Origin: Lethocerus indicus
Taxonomy: Eukaryota > Arthropoda > Insecta > Hemiptera > Belostomatidae
Length of the DNA stretch: 64,000 nt
Direction of reading: 5' to 3'
Assembly (NCBI GenBank): GCA_019843655.1
Contig: JACDQD010000005.1
Location: forward strand, 9,885,575 to 9,949,574
Below the pieces are notes generated by a model. That model ran no database searches. It was not told where the DNA came from and worked only from the letters and a program-made list of their open reading frames with translations. Below are positions 34,327-46,200 of this stretch, one piece after another. The stretch's first letter is position 1. Every line of letters begins with the position of its first letter. The translations under genes were made by a program, and so were the position numbers.

Positions 34327-36004
34327 TGCAAGACCAGAATGCAAGTAATGGTTTGATAATGGATGATGCTAATACATCATATTATGCAGCAAATCATAAG
34401 AAATGATGTCGGTAAAAATGTCTACTCTATGACAATATACAAATTCATCGCGGACATATTTATTCCATCCAGTTAAACTATACCACAGGGTAACATCATC
34501 GCGTTATATCTGTCTAACTAACAAGAACACAAACCTATTATCTATACATTATTATAAAAATTTATCATACTTATTTTGGCCCAAATAATTCATTTTTTCA
34601 AATGTAGAATTATTCTGTTACTAACGTTTGGTTTACATTTTGTTCATTCTATAACATCAGTGTTAGAAATTAGATAGTACTGAAGGGAAAGTAAACTATG
34701 TAAACTTACATTTTTAAACGATACAGAATCATGGAATTATTTAATAATTTTCCTTCGATGATATTTTTTTGCCTCTTATTTTACTTACCACTTTGCTTAA
34801 CGTTTAATTTCCCTTTACGGACCATTCTATAATTTATTTTTACGGATATATCAGGTTTGTCCGAGGTTTTTCATTTCGAATAGTTAGGTATATTTATAAT
34901 ATTTTCCTTTCTAATAATACAATAGCGTTATTTGTTTTCAATGAGCCGAACCAGAAATCAGCGTTTGAAGACTTTTTTTTGCTTACCGCACGAAATTTCT
35001 TTTATTATTTCTATTTCTGAGACGGCAAATTGAATTGAAAACTATATAAAAGAGAAATACGCAGGAAAAACCTGACTGAAATGTTTTCCAGCGGCGGTGA
35101 AACGACAAGCTATAACTTCCGTGCGTAGTGGTGCGACTGCCTACCACCGCCCGGACCCATAGTGGCGGCTCCACAATATTTACCGCGATAATATCTCAAA
35201 CCGTAATTTCGAAGCGTGAAATTACCTCGCGATCGGTAGAGTAGGCTCGCCCCTACCCCCCTACCACCCCCGCATCATACAGGCCGATATTCGGATCGCT
35301 TTTCCTCACCGGGGCCGGAAAATAATTTTCCACCAACAATTTCCCTCAATTTTGTAGGAGAGGCGATCGGTTTTCATTGAATCGGTACACCAGACTCAAC
35401 AAGCTCTTTATTATAAGGCAGAGGGAGAGAGAAAGAGAGAGTTACAGAACATCGATCGAATCATATACACAGCGCAGTACAACTCAATTAACAAAACAAT
35501 TTTCAATACAATTATTACAATCATAATAATCACAATACTTACCTATAATAAATAAATAAGATTCGGTAAGTTGTCTCCATGACGACTGACCGAGTTTCCT
35601 GCATATTCAATAGAATTTTGTACAATTTGTACAAATGTAATAGAAATTATTACAATGTTAATGTTCGGCCTGCCGAAAGAAAACTTTCAAAATCGTTAGG
35701 ACAGTGAAAGGATTTTGTATGCTAACTGTTCTTCTGCTTCCTGCCGCGTATCTAGTTAATGATTAGTCCGATGTCAGCGTTATCCTCTTGCCGGCTGTTG
35801 TAGCACAGTCATCAGTTGTCCTGAATGATCCTCACCGACTTCTGTGAATCTAACAGACATTAACGTACCACCCCTAACGACGGGGTACGAAGGCGATTCC
35901 TAGATAAAAAAGAGCAATAGGTTCGAAACAGAAGAACGGGTTATATAAAAACAGTCTACGCAACAGAAATTACCAGTTTTGTTACTTGAGAAAGAAAGAA
36001 ATTG
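34327..36004. other. AT-rich non-coding DNA
   Basis: Nothing recognised. A small GC-rich patch occurs at 35110-35330 and a short GA run near 35425-35440. Confidence 0.45.
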
Positions 36005-36176
36005 TTTTAAGATACCTGTTTAGTCCGTGAAGATTTGGAAATTAATTCGAGGGGCTACCGGAAAGTGAGGAAAAATATAGAAATAACAATCCATGAGTCT
36101 ATTTTGTTCAATCGTTCATTCGGCCCGAAGCGCCAAAGTCGGTTTCGGCTCTTCGCCATCATCAGTACCACATGTA
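36005..36176 (-). repeat. Family A degenerate arm
   Basis: The beginning TTTTAAGATACCTGTTTAG and the end GGTTTCGGCTCTTCGCCATC match the inverted arm, with a heavily diverged middle. On the minus strand the core reads CTGATGA, stem II GGC/GCC and GAAACC, but the cleavage-site side is GAC and stem I is lost. Confidence 0.6.
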
Positions 36177-38792
36177 GAAGGATAATTTTGTCAGCTCGTT
36201 ACTTTACTCACAGTGCAGACTATCGCAGAAAATGATTACCTAAGGTGAACGTAATAGCGGTGATAATTCTAACAGATACGTAGAGAGGGATTAATTTTGT
36301 CGGTAGAGTTGAATGTGGTCCTCCACATATACCGGACTGCTTATACATTGCTAACGGAGCAGCGAGAAATAAATTGCAGGGCCGAAGGGCCAGTCAGTCC
36401 TCTTCGTCTCAAAAGGTGAAGGACTTCTACTTCTATATGAGTCCTTTCCATCCGCGGCTCCCCTTTTTCTATCCATCTCCCAATCTCAATCGCACTGTCG
36501 TCCCTTCTTCCCCCTTTTTAGCTCCCTCTCTCCCTCCCTCTCCCTCCCTCTCTCTCTCGCTCCCTCGCCCATCCCATCATCTATCGCTCTCCCTTTCCCT
36601 CCACTCACCCCCTGGCTTTTTCTCCATCACTCTCATGCAAATAGCGGCGCACGGACGGGCGCCCACGCTCACAATCCGCAGCAGATAATGTGCCCGCCCC
36701 TTCCCCTCCATCCCTCCTCTTCCCTTTTGGAATCCGATACAACATTCTGTACATACAACACACGCGCCGCCTTCTGTGCACGTAGCTGGTAAGAGAATCC
36801 TGTTTTCCTGTTGGAAAACAGAAACCGGGATATGCCTCGGGATTCCTAAGCGTCCCGCGAGGAAGGCGGAAAATGTCTCCGATCTTGTGTTTATAATTTG
36901 TTTCCGATAATACAAGCCGAGTTATAGAAACTTACCCCAGTGGAACTATACCAACAAAACTATATTGTGCATAGGAAAAAAGACAAATGCTAATCCATGC
37001 TAAAGTGTAAAATCAACTTAATGATCCTTACGTGTGAAACTTTGTATTCCCTAAAAAGATGGCTGTCAAATTTATGAAAAACATTAATATATTAAGTAAT
37101 TTTTAAATAATATTTAAAATTATTCGTCAACAATTTCCGTCTCAACCTTATTGGAAAATTCTATAGGAGAACACGTTCGGAGAGACAAGAACGAAGCACT
37201 TAATGCGGTAATAAATTAAATGGTTATTATTAACATTTTATACAAGCATAAATATCTATTGGTATAAATACAATTTGACTAAAAGCAACATGTAATGATA
37301 ATTAAGAGATTAACTTACGTTCTTCTGTCATTTTTTTGCCATACTTTACTATAATCCAGGTTAGTCCACAGTTTCAGTAACAAGTTTATAGTTTCCTTCA
37401 TTTGTAAAAGTTATTTCTGCTCCTTACCTGTAATTTAAGAAAATATAAATTATATTAAAGGACATTAAAAAAGTATTAAAATTCAGACTGGTAGCCGAGG
37501 AATACCATAGTGTTACCGGTAAAATTCTACCGATGAAGGTTCGATAAGATTAAAAGGAAACGAATGATATGAACCGTGTGAAGGATATCGTAGGCAGGCG
37601 CATATGGCTCAGGTCCTGCCTTATTGAAGTTTAACGGAGTATAGAGAAGGCATTGGAGGAGGCGGCGATAGTCCCCGTGAAAATTGTTCCCATCCTTCCG
37701 ATAAACCCTTTCTCAGGGCCGGGGCGGTAGATTAAAATTTAACTGGGAAAGGGGAGAGAGCTTTTAGAGGGGAAAGATTTTTTCTTTTTTAAAGAGTGTT
37801 GGTATAACTGTGTTCAACAGGCAGATAATGATCTTAGGGAAGGTACAAGGCCCAAAGGTTTAAGATAGGTCAGTAGCATTTCAGGGCCTTTTACCGGCAA
37901 ACAATTGCCACCCTCAGTCACTTAGCCGAAATGAGCTTTTTTTTCTAACCCCCCATCCCCTCCACCGCAGCCCTTATCTACCCGGCCCGCTCGCTCCCTT
38001 CTTCATCGTTCTTAAATGAACCGCTGAAAGGTTTTTATTTTTCGCCAGTAACCCTCAAACGGAAGTGAGATCTCCTTTAATGAAAACCGCCTTCTTACCG
38101 CCCTCCCAGTGTTCCACTCTACGTAACTGGAGCAGTTTTATTCCTGTTTCTTTTCTTTAAAAGTATCGCCGATTATTTGCTCAATTATGTGTCGGATAGT
38201 CAATTTCCGCTTAACATTTACGACAAAAGTTGGTAACCTATAAGATTTGAAATAAAAGAATATTGCAGGTAACAGATTGCAGAAGCCAGGTTGAAATATT
38301 TATTACCGCATGAGATTAAATTACTTGAATAAGTAAATAATTATATTTTCTCGTATTCCTTCTTCATACTAATACAGATTTTACGATTTAAAAAAGAAAT
38401 GTGCTACATAGTCGTATTTAAGATGGGAGATTTTATAAAATAAAATAATCTATGCAAGTATTTGTTTCGAAGCCGCGTTCCGGTGGGCTATTGACGAATC
38501 TATCTGAGATGTATATTTCCTCTGAGCACAATAAGTAGGATAATTCCAATCACTATTCTGGAGGTTCACGCTCCGTTCTAAACAGAAATCAAAATTCTTA
38601 TGTGGCTGATGTATAACAAATATCCTGTATCCATTTAACCAAAATAGTCATTGTTTTATACTGCCGAAGGGTAAAAGAATAATGTATAGAGGCGCCTGCC
38701 AAACAGGGTAAATTTTGTTTTCGTAACGAATTCGGAACAACTTTTCATCAAATTTGAAATTAGAATTGACTTTTCATACAGAAATACAATAA
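36177..38792. other. Non-coding DNA with a pyrimidine-rich tract
   Basis: A pyrimidine-rich tract with TCCC and TC units spans about 36470-36605, densest at 36512-36570. A GC-richer zone follows to 36880 and AT-rich DNA to the end. Frames of 104 and 112 codons on opposite strands cross the tract and are compositional. Confidence 0.45.
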
Positions 38793-38979
38793 ATTCCACT
38801 CCCTATCATAATCAAATCGTCCAAACTCCTACAATCGTCCGAAATTCCAAACAGTGAAACGGAAGTGCCTAGGTGACCTAAATGTTTAAAAATGATTTTA
38901 TAAATAAAAAAAAGGGGGAAACGAGTGGGTTGCTCCTCCGTTGTTGTCCATTGTTTTTTTACAGTCGCAACAATAAAAG
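38793..38979 (+). repeat. Dispersed repeat family B, copy 2
   Basis: It has the same landmarks and order as 5152-5424: CCACTCCCTATCATAATC, TCCAAAC, GGAAGTG, CCTAAATGTTTAAA, AAAAAAAAGGGGGAAA, TTGCTCCTCC, and a tail TTTTTACAGTCGCAACAATAAAA. It is shorter in the A-rich centre. A GA run follows the tail. Confidence 0.6.
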
Positions 38980-39612
38980 AGAGAGATGTTAATACTATAT
39001 TTGTATACCAATGATTAATACAGTTGGGTATGATGGTCCGAAGCCGAGTTAGAAGAGCGTCAGTTGGAATGGGCCCGAGGGTCGGAGTAAGCCTGTTGGC
39101 GGGGCCCATTAAAACGACAAACAGTGAATTGGCGGGCGCCCGGTGTGACAGGCGGCCTCATTTGAATACGGCCAGATTTGAATGAAAATAGTGACGCGAT
39201 CCTGTAACGTCATTGTGGGGCCGGCTGCGTACCCCACCGACAACAACCCCGCCTCAAACCGATTTGCATACGGCTTACCTGCAGGACCCTTTTCCACTGT
39301 CTTCCGCCAACTGGGCGCGCGCGGGTACTCGGGCCGGCGTGTTGTTCTGCGTTGTTGTCTCTCTCTCTCTCTCACCGATAAAACCGAAACGGCTGCGATT
39401 CCGACTTGTGACGCGGGGACACGAGGGCCGCATTTCGCCGGGCGCCCGCCGGGAAAAACCCCGGCCCCGATCGATTGGCTTCGCGGGGCGGGCGGGAGAG
39501 AGGGCGCCCGAATCCTCCCTCACCGGTCGGAAACTCGGAAAATCTTTTTTCCCCACTACATATTACATCCGAATTCAAACAATAACTTCTCCAGTATTAA
39601 ATCTCTAGTTCT
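38980..39612. other. CpG-rich island, no supported gene
   Basis: A GC- and CpG-rich island spans about 39060-39540, with a short CT run near 39358-39373. Frames up to 164 codons are open on both strands at once, which is typical of GC-rich DNA rather than of a gene. A donor-like CAG/GTAAGC occurs on the minus strand near 39279. Confidence 0.4.
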
Positions 39613-39808
39613 AGGGTTGGAATACCGTAGATTCCGTTTGTTTCTGCCTCCTCTCGCTGGGTTGGTCTTTCGCTAGACCGGTTTCGGCTGCTCGCCATCT
39701 TCAGTAGCGGTGTTAGTCACTTTTGGCACTTCGGATGTTTTTTGGGCATCCTCACTGCATTGTCACTGTCACTTGTGCTGTGGTGGTTGTCTGTTTGTCG
39801 TGTGTATA
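39613..39808 (-). repeat. Family A copy acting as 3' LTR-like repeat of a Penelope-like relic
   Basis: Read in minus sense, the order is GACAAACAGACAACCACC, CATCCGAAGTGCC, CACCGCTACTGAAGATGG, CAGCCGAAACCGGTCTAGC, CCCAGCGAGAGGAGG, ending GGTATTCCAACCC. It lies immediately downstream, in the same sense, of the GIY-YIG-like frame at 39954-40339. This is the only copy in the window next to element-coding sequence and it ties family A to a Penelope-like element. The outer terminus (AGACCACAAAACAGG...) is missing here. Confidence 0.8.
39672..39708 (-). ncRNA. Hammerhead ribozyme-like motif, best preserved copy
   Basis: In minus sense: stem I 5' GCTA; catalytic box CTGAAGA (fits CUGANGA); an extra T; stem II GGC-GAGCA-GCC; GAAA; a minimal stem III in which ACC pairs with GGT without loop; the cleavage triplet GTC; and stem I 3' TAGC, perfectly complementary to GCTA. 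Every catalytic-core position expected of a type I hammerhead is present. The deviations are the extra base between the box and stem II, so there is no standard 10.1-11.1 G-C pair next to A9, and the loopless stem III. Hammerheads of Penelope-like elements are known to have very short stem III and may act as dimers. Activity is not demonstrated by sequence. Confidence 0.55.
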
Positions 39809-39953
39809 TATACGTGTCTTGTTATTGTGTTTTGGGGGGTGTTGTTTGTCTTCTACGTGTTGGGGAGGCGGGTGAGATTTTTGTTAATGGGCGGATCTTT
39901 GGTTAAAAGGAGAGGGGTGGTGGTGGTTGGGCGGGTGAGGTCCTTTAGTAGGA

Positions 39954-40339
39954 TTAGCGGACCGAATATAGCTTCACTTCGGAAATCTTTTCGTTTATAA
40001 TGTTGGTTTGATTGTTCTTGAAAATCTCCATATTCTCCATTAAATCTATCTCTTGGCCTTTCATTCCTGGGTGCATTAATTTTAAGGATTCGCTGATGCT
40101 CATTGCTTCGTGTCCGGAGTGTATCTGTGGTTGGCGAAGTTGGATTCGGTTTTATATTTTATTGCTATTATGTGTGCTTTGTATCTGTCCTCTATATTCC
40201 GCCGCCATTCCGGAACCATATATGCATGTATGCATTTGGACGGATGTAAGCGAAAAGAACCGGAAGTTGAAAAAAGTAAGCGTAGGAAGCGATGAAAAAA
40301 ATAAATGCACAAACAATTCCCATTCTCGCCCTTTCCCAA
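39954..40339 (-). pseudogene. Penelope-like retroelement relic: GIY-YIG endonuclease end
   Basis: Two overlapping minus-strand frames, joined by a one-base shift near 40100, read like the C-terminal GIY-YIG nuclease domain of Penelope-like elements. The first frame has GSFRLHPSKC (position of the GIY/GVYKL motif), AYMVPEWRRN (position of YIGQTGRN), then IEDRYKAHIIAIKYKTESNF and ANH. The second begins at an ATG (40103) with MSISESLKLMHPGMKG, then QEIDLMENMEIFKNN, then INEKI, and stops at 39954. The order and spacing match the family pattern of arginine-rich RYKEH, then S.FANH, then a KG..(L/I)D..E..EI(Y/F)K tail. The YIG and QTG signature residues are substituted and the frame is broken, so it is dead. 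The reverse-transcriptase part is not found upstream. Confidence 0.6.
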
Positions 40340-43006
40340 TAATTCAATCAGTACACATTAATTGATATAAGTATGTATGGATGCAGAACGCTGTTATTCT
40401 CCACGCGGCCTACGCTATATATATATAAAACACGATGTGTCGGTATAAAACAGAGAATATTTTAGAAATTCAGAAATATTTCATCGACCTGTTTAAGAAA
40501 AGCAGACATGTCTCCCCAGGCTGGAAACGTGCCCGGGCGAACCTAGTATTTGGAACACATATATTATTAGTACATATACACTGTCTTCTCTAGTTCGGTC
40601 CGTCTGCGGTTTCGGCTTGTGTGGTGAAATAAGTGTTCGGTTAGTGCGTCATAAATGTCGTTGCACAATCAATTGTAATTGCTAAAACCGTAAGTGAAAT
40701 ACTTGATTGGGCGGCAGTTCAGAACATGAAACCCCAAATATATAACTAAATTTACATTCCGACTTTACAACAAAAACAATCGCTATTGTACTGAACTTTT
40801 TAATAGTGAACAACCCACTTCAACAGGTAAAAAATCTACAGGGCACACAGTTAATTTCACAGTTAATATTGGAATACTTCATGTCCCATTTGTCCGATGA
40901 GGGATGACCGAAGAAAAAGTTCACAATCTGACAGCTTGAAAAAAAAATTCTACGATGTTCTGTATTAACGCATTTTAGCTACTGATGAAGAGGTAGCACT
41001 ATCACTTTCCTGGCACAACACCTTTTATGTTTTGGAAGCACTATGGATAGCTGGAAATAATTGGATTACGAATTCGAATTTTGAAATATAAAATTTTCGT
41101 AACCGTTCAGTGAAAGAAACCTTCGCGGAGTCCCGAACAGGAAGAGTTCCTATTAAACTGAAACAAGTGGCGATTAAGTTGGATTAATATCTGTTAATTA
41201 CCGGGTTTAGTGGTTGCGGAGGGTGGCCAAGACGGAGGGTTGGCGGAGGCTGGGGAGACACTGAAGGTGGCCAGCACCCAGTGCAGAGGGGACGGAACCA
41301 GGTGCTCGGCACAATGGCCATCCTGACGAACGGCCGCATCATCATAAATGTAACGCGATACCCAGGGGCTGTCTCTCTACCCCGTTCTCTCTGAATACAT
41401 TATGCATATTGAAACCCATCTATGGTAATCGGTCTGCCGCGCCCAACTCCCCCCCCCCCCGACCATTACTTTTTTGCCGTTTCCTCGACCCACCCTTTCA
41501 TCCCTTCGCGTCGAAGCCTAACTGGCCTTGTTTACAGCCAAAGACCCCTTGCCGAACCACTCGTCCTTTGTCGCCTATGACTATCTCTCCGCCTCCAGTC
41601 ACTACCTGGAAAAAACATTCCCGCAGAGTCATCGGTAGACGACCCTAGTAGGATAAACCCGACGGACCCGCGTATTTTTTATCATTAACGTAATATTACT
41701 TCATCAATATTTTTTTATGGGCAATAAGCGTTTATAAAACTAAAGCGGTACATGGGCCCAAATACAATAAGCCGACTGGAGCTACTGTGCCCATTTCGGG
41801 ACAATAGTCTCATTCGTAAAGGGCAGAAAAGGGGAAAACTATGTTTATGCCAAACTGTACACTGTGGCGGAATACCTGCAAACAGTTTCAGGACGGTAAT
41901 ACTACTTCGCATTATATTTGCGCATTATACAGACGTAGGAAAAACCGGAAATTCCGTTGCCCGGAAACAATGTCGACTGTTGAATACGGCTGTCGTTGCA
42001 CCGGCGTCGATTGAATCCTTCCTAACCCGAAGGGAGGAGGCGGCGGTTGGGGTTATTTCAGGGCGAACTTGTAAACAGTTGTACGTGGACGGTTGGAAGT
42101 TATGAACGCGTTAGGCGGAATGCAAATGCGGAACCCCCGTTCTCACACCGACGGGGGGTTCCCTCAACCTCAACAGTAACAACTAACACATTCCATTCTT
42201 ATTTTCACTCAAGGCACGTCGTCTCTGAACTGAATCTATTAACGGCTAACGATAATCATTTTTTCCCGAGTAGCGAAAATCGATAGAATTCTGATTCGAT
42301 TTATACGCAGGGAAAACCAATTTTTTTAGTGACCGTATTATTTTTTAAACAAACGCGTTTTTTAGATTTTTATTTCGTATATAATTTTTAAACGAGTGCC
42401 ATTTATTGTTATATTCTCTCAAAGTGTTAACTTGGGTGATACCTGCCACCGCTTAATTCAAGACAACCAATAATAGAATATAATTTTCGCCAGTAAAAAA
42501 CTCCGTTCGACTTCCTTTTTTGGGAACTCCAGCGTGCTTCACTAGCTTACTTTATGACGATGGCTAGAGGCTTGAATGGGTCTAATATAGCATGAAATGA
42601 AGACTACAAGAGTACATAATTATCTATAGTATAGAAAATTTACCCTCAATTATTGTCTTAACTACCAATATTATGGCCTAATGTACTGTGTTAAATAAGT
42701 TAAATCATTGTTGCTACAACGAGGAGATTTAACAGAAGGATTTCTCCCACATCCGATTCCTATTAGCGCCTATTAAGGCCCTACGGGCGCGTTACAATTG
42801 CAATCATGTTCCCTCCGACAGCCGTTCGTAAAAAAGAAAATAAAAGAAAAAAAAACCCTATTTAAATTACCAACTGTTGCTGTTTGAATGGACTGATTCG
42901 ATTCAATTTAATCGGGTGGAAACTTGTAAACATTTCAATGAAAGGTGGGCGTACTAGGAAATTATAAGTGGGCGGTAAAATGCAAATGGGCTGCCCGTTC
43001 TCACAC
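40340..43006. other. Non-coding DNA
   Basis: AT-rich, with a GC-richer zone at 41210-41640 and another at 41990-42170. A possible scrap of family A (GGTTTCGGCT with TTCGGTCCG) lies near 40590-40620. Open frames of 79-117 codons (41409-42286) are not recognised. Confidence 0.4.
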
Positions 43007-43034
43007 GGGGTCGGGGCCGGGGCCGGGGCCGGCC
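43007..43034. repeat. (GGGGCC)n hexanucleotide repeat, about 4 units
   Basis: One variant unit (GGGGTC) followed by three perfect GGGGCC units. It is short and interrupted at the 5' end. Confidence 0.9.
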
Positions 43035-43204
43035 TAGCACTCACACAATTGGGGCCCCCTCGTTATGATGCAAAACCTCTTCCGTTAAAAGAACTACCTT
43101 TCAACAACGCCGGTCCGCCAGTAGGCGAAAAACAGGTATCGGCAAACCAACAGCTCAAGATAAATAATAAATTCAGAATAATCGTGGTAGCCTCAGGGTA
43201 AAAA

Positions 43205-43206
<2 letters not shown>

Positions 43207-43237
<31 letters not shown>
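43207..43237. repeat. (AT)n microsatellite
   Basis: About 15 uninterrupted AT units. Confidence 0.95.
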
Positions 43238-43242
<5 letters not shown>

Positions 43243-46200
43243 TTATGTAGAATTACATATTATAATAACTCTAGTGATATAGGCAGGCGATATGTGTACG
43301 AACCTGATGGAATTCTAGTAACGATGGCGAGAAGCCAAAAAGCCCCGACTTCGTAACTCCGAAGCGTATCGGGGCGTGTTCTGTGGAAAAACGATAGTAG
43401 TACCATAGCAACCGGTATCATATAATCGTATAATCACAGTGAGAAACAAGACTAATCGGGTTTCTATTATTTTTAGAGAGTTATGCAATAGCTACACAAT
43501 ATTGTTATTCACTCGGGACGGAGTTATATACTCGCGGTTTAATAGCGGATTTTTTCGCTACCCTGACAGAGGTATAGAACTAAACTAATACCTGCGGACA
43601 CCGGCCCCAGTTATGACCGGGCGACAGAGTAATGGCCACTTCCTCACCAGATTAAAAACTCCCTTTTAGGGGGGGTCAACCGACCCCGAGGGGAGGAGAA
43701 CGACTCAACAGGTCAATTACTTGTGTCGCTCCAAGTCACGAGTCGCAAACGTCTGTCCGGCCAAATAGATTAACGCGGAATAAAAAAATACAATTTGAAA
43801 ATAAAAAAAAAGGAAAGGAGGAAAAAGAGGAAAAACTGCCCGGGGCCGGTCCACGGCCGGACACCGCTACTCGTTCAAACGAGACTTTAATTTTCTCCGA
43901 GCCCGAATTTTTTTTGTAATTTTTTTCCCAGCGCTCAGGAAATAAATCTCGACGACCCTTCAAAGCCGGACTTAATTGAAGGGTTGGCAGATAAAAATCC
44001 GGGGCCGGCTTTTTTCTCTGTGGGTTGACCGTGGGGGCGGGTGGATGTCACTACATGGGAGGCCGCCCTATAAAGTTTGGAGGCAAATGGCGTGGCCGCC
44101 CGGAGAAAAAAAAGCTATCCCGCGGAAGTATTCGGCCGTTAAATGCGTCCCGTAATGGCGGCGGCCGCCTATTGCATTTAATTTAGATAAAAAAAAAGGG
44201 AACAGTTAAATCGCGCAGCGCTGTCTCGCATACTGTATACCGCTGGACGGTTGACGCGCTCCAATATAATTCCATTAAACAGGCCCGAGCATTAAAATCC
44301 ATTATGGCCCGATCCTACTCATTCCGATATCAATCCGAAGGGAGTACCGTACAAAAACATACTGATAATAAAATGCCTTCAAACAGTTTTTAAACTAAAA
44401 ATAAACTATTCTAAACATTGAAAACGTGGAGAAGAGCGCAACCACGCAAATACCAACATTTCAACTTCGTCCCGGAGAATAACTATTTAATAAAACATGT
44501 TACAGAATTGTCATAGCCGAACATTCAAAACTCGATTTCACCTACACTTGCAAAACGTTAAGAGTAAGGGACTTCAAAAAATGGCACAAACATCGATGAA
44601 GTCGGGGAACTCTAATTTCCAGGTGAACAGACATCGCTTCATAGCACTATTAAAACGATCTAGAACAGTATCATAGTTCTAGCACTAATAATTAAAAAAA
44701 ATAAATTGCTACGGACACAAACAAAAGGTTGCTACGGAGAACAAGATCGTGAAATATTTAATATTTTATACAATAGCAAAACCTGAAATTGCCTTTCACG
44801 AAAGCCGCACTCATAATATTGAATTCAAGAGATATAAATAAAATAATAAACGGTTATTATATAGGTTAGGGGAGTCGGTCGTATGGCTGGGATGTTTTAT
44901 TTTACAGCTCTACCGGCAATATCGTAACTTGTAAGGCCTAGAGAGAGAGAGAGCAGAACGAGGACCTCCGTTTCATCTCCCCCCCCGTCCAACTAGCGAT
45001 TTAGGCGCCCGGATATTTCGTATTTCAGGGCGAGCGGGCTGGGCCCAACAGCTTCGGGGCGCTGTGAATCGTTTCTCGTGAAACCAATTTCTTTTCCGTC
45101 CGGCACTCGGAAGGAGAGAGCTGGGACAGGAGAAGAAAGGAAACAAAGGGGTGGGGGGAGGGGAAAAACATAAAAATGAGATATACGAATGAGGGGGTGG
45201 GGCGGGCCGGGAGATCGATCGCGGGGTGCAACACGATATTCGGTCCCCGGGTGTTGTGGGATCACGTGATCCCGGGCAATAAAACAGGGAAATATTGGTT
45301 CCTCGGGATCCAATAAAGGAATCAAATGCAGGCAGGTGTGCGCCATTTTGATTTACGACCTCCACTCTCTCTCTCTCTCTCTCTCTCGCGCTCCTGGAGG
45401 AAAGCGAAAGTTTTTAAAAGGTGGGGGGGAAACGCTCACGATTCGACCGATAATATTAACAGTATTACAACACACTATACTGCGCCCCTCTGTCTCTATT
45501 CAACCTACCTTATTTGCTACCGAATATTTACCAATAAATACAGACTCAACAGCAATAGATCACACACTTTAATCCGAAGTAAAAAAATTATTAGCCCATA
45601 TATAATTATAATTTTCCGGCCGATCGCGACGCTTGAAATTTCTCACCCCAAGACTCCTCAACCTCAGACGTTTAATTTGAGGTATCCTTGAGGTTATATA
45701 AACAGATAAAGTGATTCATTGAGAACAGTTTTCGGATTCTAAGACGGAGTGATCCAAAGTCGTCCGGAAATGGAGGCAGAGATTCGGTCGGGTAGCCGTG
45801 GGGACACGGAATCGATATCAGTCAACGGCCAAATTCGTCTAAAAGCAAATTTCAAAATTATTTAAACTGCTATATCTATGTACATTTTATTCTATTATAC
45901 GTTCTAAAGACATCTTTTTGGAAAGAATGTTCTAATCTCATTTTCTAATTTCATTCCCGTCTTTCCTCCTATTACTAATTTTAATATAGACGATTTTAAA
46001 TTTGTTAGAATTGCCTACTCGGCCTTTGGTAAAAATTCAACATTTTGGAATATAGCAAAGAAAACTGTTAAATTAAAGGAAAACATAGCGAAATATCTCG
46101 TCACCTATTCTTAATACCGTAATAAGAATTTTAAAAGAGAATAATGGCAAAATCGTCAATCGGCTCGGGTTTACCTGAGTGGGTTGAGGCCCGGCCTTTT

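Noticed and set aside
39182..39676. 164-codon plus-strand frame
   Set aside because: It lies in a CpG island and its end runs into the family A repeat (the last residues are the translated repeat), so it is not a conserved gene.
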